Source: Ophthalmolycus amberensis (taxonomy: Eukaryota; Chordata; Actinopteri; Perciformes; Zoarcidae). Taken from it: a stretch of 64,000 bases of DNA. The stretch is from positions 434,001 through 498,000 of the forward strand of contig JAFEUB010001535.1 in NCBI GenBank assembly GCA_024529925.1, written 5' to 3'. Positions 20,548 through 32,298 of the stretch are shown here, piece by piece (the stretch's first letter is position 1; the number at the start of each line of letters is the position of its first letter). Made by a program: the position numbers and the translations under genes. Below the pieces are notes generated by a model. The model was not told where the DNA came from. It made no database searches and saw nothing but the letters and a program-made list of their open reading frames with translations.

Positions 20548-20573
20548 AGTTTCGTTTCCTCATGGTGACGTCA
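20548..20573 (-). promoter_or_regulatory. TRIM copy 3 promoter: IRF/ETS-like element and CRE
   Basis: GGAAACGAAACT at 20548-20559 and TGACGTCA at 20566-20573, identical to copies 1 and 2 despite the broken reading frame below it. Confidence 0.5.
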
Positions 20574-22418
20574 GTAAGAGCTCCTCCCCTGCTTTGGAAC
20601 TACACACTTCCTGGTAAGAAAAATTAACTCTTTCGACTCCATTCACATGAGTAAGAGGGGCCTATTTTATAAATTGAAAGATACACATCACCCCCAAATT
20701 CAGTTTGAACAAATAGCTAATTATGTTCATATCCTTCGAATCATAGGCTAGTCTTGACACGTTGCTATTAGATTTTGCACAGATGTAATTTCTCCAGAGA
20801 AAACTATTTTATTTCATCTTATTTCCAGAGGTGGAAAGAATCCTTTGCGTCTGGCGGGGCAGCTATTGTGTTCTAATGATACAGGCTCCAATATATACAG
20901 AATATGATATTGTGTGTTTGTACGTCAAGTATTACTTATTCAATAATTCAAAGATTACTTGATTCACTAAATATATTTGTCTTTCTTCAGACGAACAAGG
21001 TGCGTATGAGCTTCTCACCATTTATACATATAATTTAACTTATTCTGTAACGCAAAGATTATTTGTGTTTTATTAATTATTACTGTTCATTTTCTACTAC
21101 CTCTACTACCTGAGCTGCCTCCTTTCGCTGGACGATAAAGAAGAGTATGAGCTTTTGGTGAAAACAATTTATTATACAATACGTTATCGTCTAAACTAAT
21201 CTGACATTATTAATCTCACTTCATCTGACTCAACCACCTGAGTTACTGGTGCTCATCATGGACACAAATGTGAGTGTGTGTCTTTATCATGTGAAGAGAA
21301 AGTAATGTTTGCTATTGTGTGAATGAGCGACATTCAGTATTCTGCACCTGTTTATACATATAAAATCACATTTATTAATTCTAAGATGTTTTTGTCCTCC
21401 TAACTTAATTATTTATTTACTCTTTTCAGAGACTCAAAGTTCCTGCAGTACATCCAGAGCTTCCTTTACGGCAAAGAAGAAATGTTTCTTCCCGACCAAG
21501 ACAGATGGATGACGGTCCACAAGACGGACAGAAGTGGACGCCTGTGTTTCGAGTCAGTAAACTCAACAAAGGAAACAGAATCCAGCAGATCTGAAGTTCA
21601 CTAATTAACACGTTATCTCTTGTTTGTTTAATCTGCACAAAAACTCAACTGTTAAAATTGTAATTTGTCATAATTAAGCTAAGATGAACTAAGCTAAGCT
21701 AACTGGCTGCTAGCCCCCAGACATGAAAGTGTTATCTTCACATCTAATTAGCATATTTCCAAATTGTTGAACTGCTCCTTTAAGATTACAAAAGTAGCAT
21801 CAGCAGCATAAAGTGGTGACGAGCTAAAGTTAACATGCTAATCTTACAGTCTTTGTGCAAAACACTGAACCTGCAAACTGCTCAAACAGTGGTGGTCATG
21901 TCTATTGTCAAGAGTAGTTTAAACGCTTTACAACTTTGAGTTTATTATTGTGACTGAATCTTACAGGTAGAAATGACATGACAAAATGAGTCTACATGTC
22001 TCCTTTATTCTGGTCAGATGTTTCAAAAGCACAAAAGCCAACTGTAAATTACAAGAAACCAGCAAGATGACCAAGTTGTTACACATTGGACCCTTTTCCC
22101 CCAGTGCTGTCCCTTTCTAGAAGTCTTACTATGATAAACATTGTCAGAGTAGTGGCTGTATACACAGCATGTCTTCATTCAAATGACAAAACAAAAAAAA
22201 TGTCTGACATGTGAAATTGTGAAAAAGAAAATCCTATCAAAATATACATGAGAGCAACACTGATAACCTCAACCGTTGTAATACAACAGGATCTGACAAT
22301 ATCACTGTGAAACATTAGAATCATTAGTTTACACATAAACAAGAAAAGTGCAGATTTGTTAATCGTGTTAATAGAGACCAATGTTGTTTATTCTGTGGTC
22401 TTTGAAGAAGAAACAACC

Positions 22419-24047
22419 TCAGTGTGTTTGAGGTACAGGGGTTATGATGAGAGGGGCTCCATCCGTGTTGGCTTGAAAACTGAAGTATGGAAAAAGTTTC
22501 TCTCTAAAGTGGAAGCCAGTGAAAGAATAGATATGTGATTTAGAATTCACATCATAGAAAGAAACCTCTCCTTTGTTGTAGTCCACAAAGACGCCCACAT
22601 TCTGAAGCTTTTCTTTCAGTGTGAGTTTAACCTTAGGTGATTTAAATGCACTATATATTCCTTCATCAAGCCCAATGGTACCAGTATGCATTTTCCACTG
22701 ACAGATCTTCTTTCCCCTTTCTATCCACAGACTCTCCGACCACTCCAACAAGCCACTTAAGTGTTTCCTTTCACTTGCACCTCGTAGTAAAACTTCCCTG
22801 CTGTGAACCCCTCCTTAGCCAAAACATCTGTACACAGTTTCAAATCTCTTTGGATTGGAGGGAAGATTCTGTTCTGTGTCTGCATTTCTCACTTGTTTTC
22901 CATCCGGACTTATGACAAGTGAACAATTTGCTGTGTCGGGATCAAAGGTCAAGTCCACTGCATGTTCTCTCATTCTTTTCATTTTGATCTCCGGAAGCTT
23001 CTCCATAATTTCATCAACTCTCTGTTTCAGCAGAGTCACAGCGCCTCTCGCTGCCTCCAACGACGGATCGCTGCGAACGCCAGTGTCGGCCCGGTTGGCG
23101 TATGAAGGAGAGCGCAGGGTCGGGAAACTCTGGAGAACATAGTGGTGATCCTGAGACTGCTGCCAGCTGCTCCAGCTGTACGCTTCTGCTCTCGAGCTCT
23201 GCGACCTCCACCCTCAGCTCTCTGATCAAATCTTCAGCCTTCTGCTTTGCTGCTCCGTGCCTCTCCTCGATCACCCCGACCAGCTCGGCCTGGCTTCTCT
23301 GGATGGAGCGGATCAAGTCGGTGAAGACCTGCACGCTGGCTTCTTTCTCTTTCTCAGCTTCCGCCTGGCTGACATCAACTGACCTTTCCACCTCGGCTAT
23401 CTTCTCGTACCGAGATTGTGTCATCTTTTGGATATGTGCCATCGCCTCGTCTCTTTTCGCCATCGCTGCTTCGTATTCTTCCTCAAGTGGGACGACGTTG
23501 TGGCTCTTGTGATCGGTTTTGAGACACAGAACACAAACAAAGGCCCGGTCAGTCCTGCAGTACAGTTCTGTTGTCTTGTCGTGGGTCTTGCACATTCTGT
23601 CGTCGAAGATTCTTCACAGGGTCCAACAGTGTGTGGCCCTTGAGACTGGCAACCCTCTGATGTGGCTCGAGGTGAGCTCTGCAGAAGGACATCAGGCACG
23701 TCAGACAAGATTTAACTGCATTTTCCTTCATCTCAGAGCAGATATCACAAAGAACGTCTGCTGTTCCAGGAAGTTGTGGGTCTGGAGTTGAGGCTTTGAC
23801 TTGAACCAACGTCTTAAACTCAGCAGCTAACTCGGACATAACAGTGTTGACTTGGAGCTCAGGTCTCTGGGGAAATTCCCTTTTGCATAGTGGACACTGG
23901 CAAGTGTCACTGCCGTCCCAGTACGTGTGGATACATGCACTGCAGAAGTTGTGTCCACATGGCGTTGTAGACTGGCTTAGTGAACACATCCAGGCAGATA
24001 GAACAGAGGAACTTGTCCTCTGACAGCAGACTGCTGGCGGTGGCCAT
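22419..24047 (-). pseudogene. TRIM copy 4, broken by multiple single-base insertions
   Basis: Homologous over its whole length from the ATG (24045-24047) to the normal stop (22419-22421). It carries at least six +1 insertions relative to copies 1-3: near 23967 in the RING (PVS then shifted), 23610 between the B-boxes, 23160 in the coiled coil, 22835 in PRY, 22757 and 22680 in SPRY. Between them the amino-acid sequence stays very close to the other copies. The 5'UTR intron is 144 bp with a gtaagg donor. As read it cannot make a full protein. Confidence 0.85.
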
Positions 24048-24280
24048 ATCTGGACAAGAAGTAGTACACAAATGCAATTACAACTCATATAGTTCAAGTC
24101 AATGGGCTGAATAATCTGTTAAAACTGCGTCTTATGTGTGACGAGAAACGCATAAATGAAATGAAAACAGTTGAACTATATTATATTCCTTACCTGTAAA
24201 AGAGGAAGTTTTCAAAAGCAGCAGCGCTTAAAACTCAAAGTTCACTACACTTTGAAAACATGTCCGTCAACTCCTCACTA

Positions 24281-24306
24281 AGTTTCGTTTCCTCATTGTG
24301 ACGTCA
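24281..24306 (-). promoter_or_regulatory. TRIM copy 4 promoter: IRF/ETS-like element and CRE
   Basis: GGAAACGAAACT at 24281-24292 and TGACGTCA at 24299-24306 are retained, with only flanking changes. Confidence 0.45.
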
Positions 24307-24499
24307 GTGAGAGCTCCTCCCCTGCTTTGGAACTACACACTTCCTGGTAAGAAAAATTAACTCTTTCGACTCCATTCACATGAGTAAGAGGGGCATATTT
24401 TGTAAATTTAAAGATAATCACCCCCAAATTCTGTTTGAACAAAGAGCTAATTATGTTCATATCCTTCGAATCATAGGCTAGTCTTGACACAGATGTAAT

Positions 24500-27400
24500 T
24501 GGCATATGTAGTTGGCAGTAAACTAGCATCAACAATACTGTACTCAAACCAAAGAAATATGAATGTAAACATGTTAATATAACTGTAAATAGTAGATGAC
24601 TTTCGGATGAAGCCGATTTTGTGGACTTTAAGGCAAATCACTGAGGATTGTAAACTGAGGCGCTCACTCTATGGCTGCGGTCGTATAGGTCCTTTTTGCT
24701 TCGGAAGGTTTCTAACTGAGTGAAATGACCCAGAAGTATTCAAGTGGCCGCCATGATAAGAGCTGTTCTAATTCTCTAAATGCAAAAAGGACTATTCGAC
24801 CGCAGCCTAGAGTTGTGCTCTCTTTGAAGAGGCCATGTCTGTAATGTGGCTTCCAGGTGAGTCTGACCACAAGAGGTCAGGCACAACAAGCAGCAGCGGC
24901 TCAAACTCTACCTCTGTTTCATGCAACACTAGTGATTTAGTTTGAAACACACAAAATACTCCAAAACAGTATAAATTCTCGGTGTTGTTCAGTCACATTT
25001 GTCATTACAATTAAAAAATGTCTTCCGAGCAAGACGATTTTTCATCCTTTGATTTAAATTCTACCAATTACTACTTTCACACATTCAAACCCGTTTTCAT
25101 CCTCTTTGTGCAAAATGTCCTATCGAGAGGCACAAATCCAAGCAAACAGATGTTAAAACTTGGCGAATATATTGTGAGAATAAATGAATAGATGCATAAC
25201 ACTGAAACAAGTGTGCAAGTCTTTTTTTTGTGTCTCTATATTTAAACACATCCCCCTCTTCTCTTTGTCACTCGTACAATCACACGTGCACACACCGGTG
25301 CACATTATGTTTGCTTTCCCCTTAACCAGTTTGTATTTGACATGCATGCTTAGTCATGCCCTGCTCCTACACCCACCCCCACCCCCCCTGTGGGAGAAAA
25401 CATAGCGGGCCACAAACTAACTACAACACAGCAGAATGAGACGCAGATGCACTGGCTAGGCATAGAAATGAGCTGGCTTTCAGGGAAACCACATTTCTGT
25501 TTGTTCTACCATGTGTCACCTATGCAAATATGAGGAAATGGGAAACAGACAGGCTCCAAATTCCCATAGAACGATGATATTTGGAACCTTTTTTTAATGT
25601 TCTGGTTGGACGATGTTTACTTGGGAAGGACTTAATGGATGACATCCTCCGCTAAGTAATGTTGTTTTGGTAGACTGATTGCTGGCAGTCCAGGTGACCA
25701 CTGCAGAGTTCCTCCCCCTGCAGCCATCACCGACTCCTAATAGCTTGCACGCTTATTTAATCACTGAGATGGAAAAAAAAGAGGCAAATAGAGAGGAGTC
25801 TGGTTTGGTTTTAGAGGAAGTCTTGCGATTAGATTAATTAAAATGAAGGGACATGGACCAGGTCGTTCAGTTATTTTATTTAGAAGATACAATCTTGCAG
25901 TTGTTGTTCTAAAGAGTTTTTGGTGTCCTAATTTTCTTCTTGCCTGTCTTTTACGTTCACATTTGTTTTTTCTCATATAGAGTTAATTATTATGGAGGTT
26001 TGTGTGTAGTTCCACTTTTTTGGTGATTACAAGACCAAATTACCATCTCTCCCTTTGGGATCACAGTTAGTCATTTTATAGTCAAGTCAACAGTAAGGCC
26101 TTCAACTTGTCTTTGTACAAAAAAAAAGCCCACACTAAGTCTGTTCACTGTCTGTGCATTCTCCTCTTTATCTTTGTTTATTCATGTACAACTCATTGAG
26201 AGATTCTCCAGGGATATGTGGTTACATTGTAACCAAGGCTATGCTGTTAATGGCACGGTGGTATCTCCTGGTTAAGTGTAGCAACTCAATTTCCTTCTGT
26301 CACTCCACTCTGTGACCCTCTCCACAGGTTAACACTGCGCTGCCTTCACGGGCAGTCGGACATAAGAAAATAATCGTTAAATAAATCAATAAACAAGTTT
26401 ATGTTTTTAGGCGTGTGTGTGTGTAATTTGAAGCAAATGCTGTTTGATCTCCATGACTTGGTTCCTTTCTGGTAGGCTATTTTTGCAGTGTAAAAAGTAC
26501 CGTCATGATTATAAACTTTGAACATACGAGCTGCCCGCAAAGGCATCATCCACACAAACCTGCTGTCGTACACGCTGGAAGCAACACGCTTGACCGGGAC
26601 AAAACGCTCACTGCTGCAGCGCCCTACGCCGTGATTTGACGGGGACAACAACAACAAAACGAGGTTATTTCCCGCTAAACATTGGCCGGGTGAGTATGGC
26701 TGCAGCGAAAAGCGAGTCGAAAACGTTTTTTTTGTCGATGGCGACAATGTAATGTGGTTAAACTTTGTACTGCGCATCATCGACGCAGGTGGAGGGATGC
26801 ATTTTTTTCTCCCAGGATGCACGAGCCTCACCCCATCCTGAAAAACAAGGGAGCCAGTAATAAAGTTTGTCCTAAACTGTAAAGGACGCACGTTCGCTTG
26901 AATTACGGGCTGCTCGTGACGCGGAAGAACACCTGCGCAGTGGTCAAAGTCCGAAATCTCCCGAAGCAGTGCATCGTAGGAGAAACCATCTTCGTGCGTG
27001 ACGTTCATCTGACATTGCCAGTGAACGCATCTAGACGGAGATGGTCATTTGTAAACCTCATCATCATTATTAATCCTAATACTAATACGACCTACTCTGA
27101 CTGTATTAGACTGTTGCTGGATTATGACGCCCTGGTCAACAAACGCAAAAAACCTGCACCGAAAGATGTGGTGTTGATCAATTTTCTGGGTCTAAGTGCT
27201 TCCCACCCCGCGGCCTTTTATTTACAGAAGTCAAACTGTGCTCAACTCACTCAATGATTCAAAGGTTTATGGGCTGTTCGGTGCTATGCATAATTTATAG
27301 ATGTGGTTTGTGGCCATAACAAGAGGACATGATATTGTGAACTTGGATGCTGCATCATTTAACAAATAGGTAAGATGTAGTTTATCAATTAGTTTGGGTT

Positions 27401-27586
27401 TCACAGTTAATTCGTTTTTTTCCCCCTGCTACTACTTTAACGTTTTGGTGTTAAGGGGAACATTGAAGTCAATCAGGACAGTGTGAGGCTCATTCAACAG
27501 CCATGCAGTATCAAACGTTTTGCTGCGGAATTTTGTATTTCCCATCATCTTCCTCTCGCATTGACAACATATTTTTTTCTCTTCAG
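24500..27586. other. intergenic region and tspan11 upstream region
   Basis: Unique sequence after the array. It holds a small inverted-repeat element (24667-24812). From about 26520 to 27050 it is visibly richer in CG dinucleotides than its surroundings, fitting a CpG-type promoter for tspan11. A 220-codon open frame on the minus strand (26346-27008) overlaps this stretch but resembles nothing I know. Confidence 0.5.
24667..24812. mobile_element. short inverted-repeat element (MITE-like)
   Basis: The left end ctctatggctgcggtcg (to about 24697) and the complement of the right end ctctaggctgcggtcg (from about 24783) pair over about 30 bp, including a shared cctttttgc. Total about 146 bp with no coding capacity. 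The family was not identified. Confidence 0.65.
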
Positions 27587-27607
27587 AATTAAACTTGAAG
27601 AAGGAAG

Positions 27608-27694
27608 ATGACGGCGGTTTATAAAGATGACCAGGAGGACTGGCTGACCGTGTGTCTCAAGTACCTGCTCTTTGTTTTCAACTTTCTCTTCTGG
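27608..27694 (+). CDS. tspan11: tspan11 coding exon 1
   Basis: 29 codons from ATG: MTAVYKDDQEDWLTVCLKYL, then the first half of TM1, ending before donor gtaagt. The juxtamembrane cysteine in TVCLKYL is a likely palmitoylation site, as in related tetraspanins. Confidence 0.94.
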
Positions 27695-30600
27695 GTAAGT
27701 AAGAGCTGTAAAATGTTTTTAAGCTACCGTTTACTTTACAATGGTGACACTTCATCTTCATCCACTCAAACAGCATTAAATAAGCGTTGACTTCAACCTC
27801 TTTTAGCAGCCAATGCAGAGCCGTAACACTGACGGGTCTCGCGGTAAAAAAAGAGACAAGAAAACAAAATTTCACGAGATTTGTTTTTGTGAAAGCAGAA
27901 CCATATATTCTGTGCTGTAACACAGTCAAATTGCCTCAATGCTCCTTTAAAAGTGCAGGCAGAGAGGCATTAGAGGAAAGGAGCCCTGTAGAAACAGGGA
28001 GAGGATTTAGGAGAGTTCCTACTCTGAAAAAGGCTGAGCTATGGACTTGGCCCAAAGTGAGTCATCGATTATTTAGGGCTTGTCAGTGTTCGGTGGGCAA
28101 CAGAGTGTCGGGCTGGCTCTCTGGCACCACGTTTTATGATGCCGCAAAGTTCGCTGCTAAAAGTGAATGCTCTTGCAGCTGCTGTGCAGAGTGTCTGGGA
28201 TCCCTTTGAAACCATGTCAAAGTCGGAGGCAAAGAGAATATTGTGTGTGTGTTGAGTGAGAGACAGATGTGTGTGAGGTTAAAGAGGGGAGAGGGATCGA
28301 GCTTTACCTTCAGGCTCGGGTTAAATGCTCTGTCGCCACCTTAAAATTCATACACCCTGTCTCCCTCTCCTCCTTGGGCCACAGGCTCTACTCCATCTTT
28401 TATTTTTTCCTTCCACCAGGCACCATTATCACCTGCATCAGTCTTCGGGGCAGCACATCTTTTGTCAGAACATTGCTGGCTTTCCATCTATTAAAAAAAA
28501 GCAGTATATAAAACATTCAGCTAGTCATCTTGCTAATAAATATCAAATCTATTCACTTATGATATGGATGCAGCTGATTGGATTAATGCATGCCAACTAA
28601 ATTAGATTTTAAACTGGATTCAGATTTCGTTTTTTTGAATGCTGCGGCCCACTGTCGACGATCCGGTTTAAACTTGTTCGAAATAAAATAAAAGTAGTTT
28701 GGGGACAAGTCATCCCCCCCAGGTTCCTGTTTATCCACGTGGTACTCCTTGGTCGGGCGCGTGTTTTTGTGAGTTTTGGGATCTCGCTTTTGACGGAAAT
28801 GGAATGAGAGGATGAAGTGGGAGAGGATGAAGTGGGAGAGGATGACGTGGGAGAGACTCTCTGAGGCATTTCCTCTGCGTCCGCCTTTGAAACTGATGGC
28901 AGGAACAGATCCCGGACGCCACCCTGGGTCTGTTATCCAGGACTGTTTGGAAGGAAGTGGTCATTATGCCCTGACTTGGCCTTATTATCTTATCCTTCTG
29001 TTATTCTTTATACTTGGTCACTTCTCACTGTTTCTATTTCCTCTTTTCATTCTTATGCCCCCTTTCCCTCATCCGCTGTCCTCTCATGTTGTTCCATTTT
29101 GTGACTCATCTAATAGCATTGAACTCACTTCCTGTTTGTCACTTCCTGCCCTGTAGAGTGGAATACTTTTCTCCTTTTATTTGACATGACACCCTTAGTG
29201 TTTTCACAATATTTCCTTTCTTTGTTCAAGTCATCATCTCTTATCTTTCCTTCTCTGAAAGCTTTTGCTGCAGCTGTATCAGTTGTATCGTATCTCTCCT
29301 TTTATCTTTTACCTGCGGGTCTGTAAAGCAGCTGTAAAACTAATAATACAGTCTAATGCCGTTGCCACCTTCTCTCTCCCTTCTCTTCCAGGTGGGTGGA
29401 GCAGCTGTTTTGGGTGTGGGCATCTGGACCCTGGTGGAGAAGAGTGACTACTTGAGTCTGCTGGCCTCCAGCACTTTCGCTGTCTCGGCATATATCCTCA
29501 TCCTGGCCGGAGGCCTGGTGGTGGTTACGGGCTTCTTGGGCTGTTGCGCCGTCGTTCGGGAGCAGAAAAGCTGCCTGTCCACGGTGAGACAGGGGACACA
29601 TGACACTCATCTGTGCCTTGGTCAAAAGCAATATGCTTGAGACTGAATTATCACATGACCCTGTCCTTAATCAGATATGACTCGACATTAATATCAGGAA
29701 CAAATCACATTGAAACATCACCACCATCAGACTTTTACACTCGCACTGTACGGATCAACTGACCGTCCACGACGTGGGCGCTCACGCTGAACATCCGGGT
29801 CCGTTTTGTCCTTTTGACACTCCCAATAAAGTTAATTCAAACAAGTTGGCCGCGTCTTCAGCCGCACTGTCTCGTAAGTTATGCCATTTGAACGATCGCG
29901 TGGGCAACGATGCTGATGAGCCTAGATTGTCACGTCTACATTGAGAGGACAGATGCTTCTCTGTGAAACTCCGTAACAGGGAACTCGTGCACTCTCTCCC
30001 TGGTCTAAGGTCTCTCACTGGATGCTGACGAATGGCCCTTACAGGGACCTTACTGTCCTCATTATTTTACACGGGGCCCCTGTGGGAGAGAAGCAGGCGG
30101 GCGGGGGGGGAGGTTAACGTTCACTGCTGCAGGACTATTTATAGGTCTATCTACTGTTGATGGATGGAGCATTAGGAGTGAAGAGGTGGATATGTACAGG
30201 ATTTAGAGTCTGTTGTGCATTTTGGTTGAATACCAAACTGTATTGATGTGCTATTTATATATTAGCTTTGGGAGATTGATGAGTGATGCCAGGATGTGTG
30301 TGTGTACAGAAGGGGTGAAGTTAGAATTGTGTGTGGGCTGCAGAAACACACACACACACAGACTGAAGTGTTATATGAAATCTTGTAACCAAGAGATACC
30401 GAGCAGACTGTGTTTCTGCATGACATAACTACTGCAAAGTGCAAGTGTCTCACATGTTCTGTCAGTGAGACTGTTGTTCCCCATGCGGCGGTTATTAGTT
30501 GAATGTGTTTTTTTTGCATTACATGTATTTTGGGCTGAGGAAGCTGTAGTTTTGATCTCGCTCATTCTGCAACCGTCTGTCGGCGCACCCTAGATGTGTG

Positions 30601-32262
30601 GGCGACCTGTTGGCTACACAGTTTATATAACTATGCTCAAAACACACACTAGTGCTCATCATGAAGGATAAAGCTCTGAGAGCCACCAGTGTATTTTTTC
30701 ACTGACATTTAATTTTTTTAGCTTCTTGATCTTCAGTTTTTTGGCTAATACTAATTATATCAAGAAGTTACTAATCTGATGTGTGAACCATTATATTCCT
30801 TGTTTTCCTGAAGAAAGAAAGGAATACAATGCATAAACAAATGTTTAAATGCTGTTGTGATGATTCATACTGGAGCAGCGTAGCTGAGTTTTCCCTGAGA
30901 TGCTGTTTTGAAGCTAATTATGACACATAATGGAGCTGCTTTCCAGCGGCAGTGGAGAGCTCTTTATTAAAAGATGCCCCCGAGAGAAGTCTGATTCTGC
31001 CGCCTGTCAAAATGATTTCTGGTTTGTCTCTTGTCCTGCGATGCCGTCTGCGTTGGAAGTGACAGATGCAGCACGGTTGACAGTCGATAGAAGTTTTTAT
31101 TTAGCCGTCACGAGTGTCGGCAAGTTTTCACGAGCGAGTTGGTTCAGCAGAGAACTGTTGTGATGACTATGGAGCTGAAATGTGTGGATTTGACTAATTT
31201 GAAGTGTTTTCTCCATTACTCACTGACAACATTTCCCATTCACAGTACTTCTTCTGCCTGCTGGTGATCTTCTTGATTGAACTGGTGGCTGGAGTACTGG
31301 CTTATGTGTATTACCAGAGGGTAAGTGAAAATATCCTTGCTAGTTTATTTTTGGAGTTAATAGAAAGTAGTGTGCAATCAGGCCGCGAGAATAACTGACT
31401 TTCTTTTTCGCCCTATGTGAAAAGGTTTCCAGTGTCTTTTTTAGTTTAGGTTTTCAGTATTTGCCAGCTCCACTGAGCATTGAGTTCTGGAGTTGATCTG
31501 ACACACTGTTCTGAGCACCTTGTTACCTCACAAACATCTACCTGTCAGTCAGCCACGACTGCAAAGAGCGCCGTCTGCTGTCTGCAAGCTCAGAGGTTTA
31601 TTCTAATGGAAAAAGGGTTCCGCACAGGATAGAATCACTTTAAAGATACGGGCTCTCATCTTCCCTCTCTGTTTCTCTTTGTGTGTGTGTGTATGTGCAT
31701 GAATGCACACAATCATATCCTACACATCAGAGGCTTTATTTGAAGTCCATTTTTCTGATATGTGTTTTTTTTGTGTATTTTCGCAGCTCTCTCTGATGCG
31801 TGGGAGTTGCTTACCTGTCTGTCTTGTCCTATATGCCACACTCTCTTACATTTGTCAAGCTTATCACTGCAACACTCTCAACTTTGAGTCTTTGCCCCTG
31901 CACATTTTTAAGATTCCGTCCCATTCTCAGGGAACACCTGAAGGGAGTTTCTTCAAATCTGGCACAATCGTCCACTTGGACTCTGGGATGAATCGATTAG
32001 AATTCTCTGGTCGAATGTTGCTGTGACCTCACAAAACATGTTTTTGGCCGTAACTCAAGAATTCATATGTAAAATACGACAATTTCACACAAACACCGGA
32101 CGTGACATTGTGGGCAGACGTGGATGTAAAATGCAACTTAACTGGTTGGCAGAAGCATAAATTCTGTTTTTATTCGATGTGCTCCATGTGTAATAAATGA
32201 AGCACATTTTGTTCTCTCCCATAAATGCTCCCCCACCTTCTCTGGCTCACACACTGTTTCTC

Positions 32263-32298
<36 letters not shown>

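Larger units (their letters stand above)
9306..24500. repeat. tandem array of four TRIM gene units (about 3.76 kb each)
   Basis: The same unit starts near 9306, 13069, 18092 and 21848 (sequence around gtctttgtgcaaaacactgaa). Spacing is about 3,763, 5,023 and 3,756 bp; the long second spacing is explained by the 1,262-bp mobile element plus its 8-bp duplication. The fourth unit breaks off near 24490, inside its 5' flank. Units are highly similar in coding and non-coding parts, so the duplications are recent. All genes point the same way (minus), as expected from unequal crossing-over. Confidence 0.92.

Noticed and set aside
9306..24500. Regular 3.76-kb repetition considered as satellite or viral array
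   Set aside because: Each unit contains a structured multi-domain TRIM gene with promoter and intron; it is a tandem gene duplication.
27787..28209. 140-codon frame in tspan11 intron 1
   Set aside because: No homology recognised and no splice context; an ordinary chance frame.
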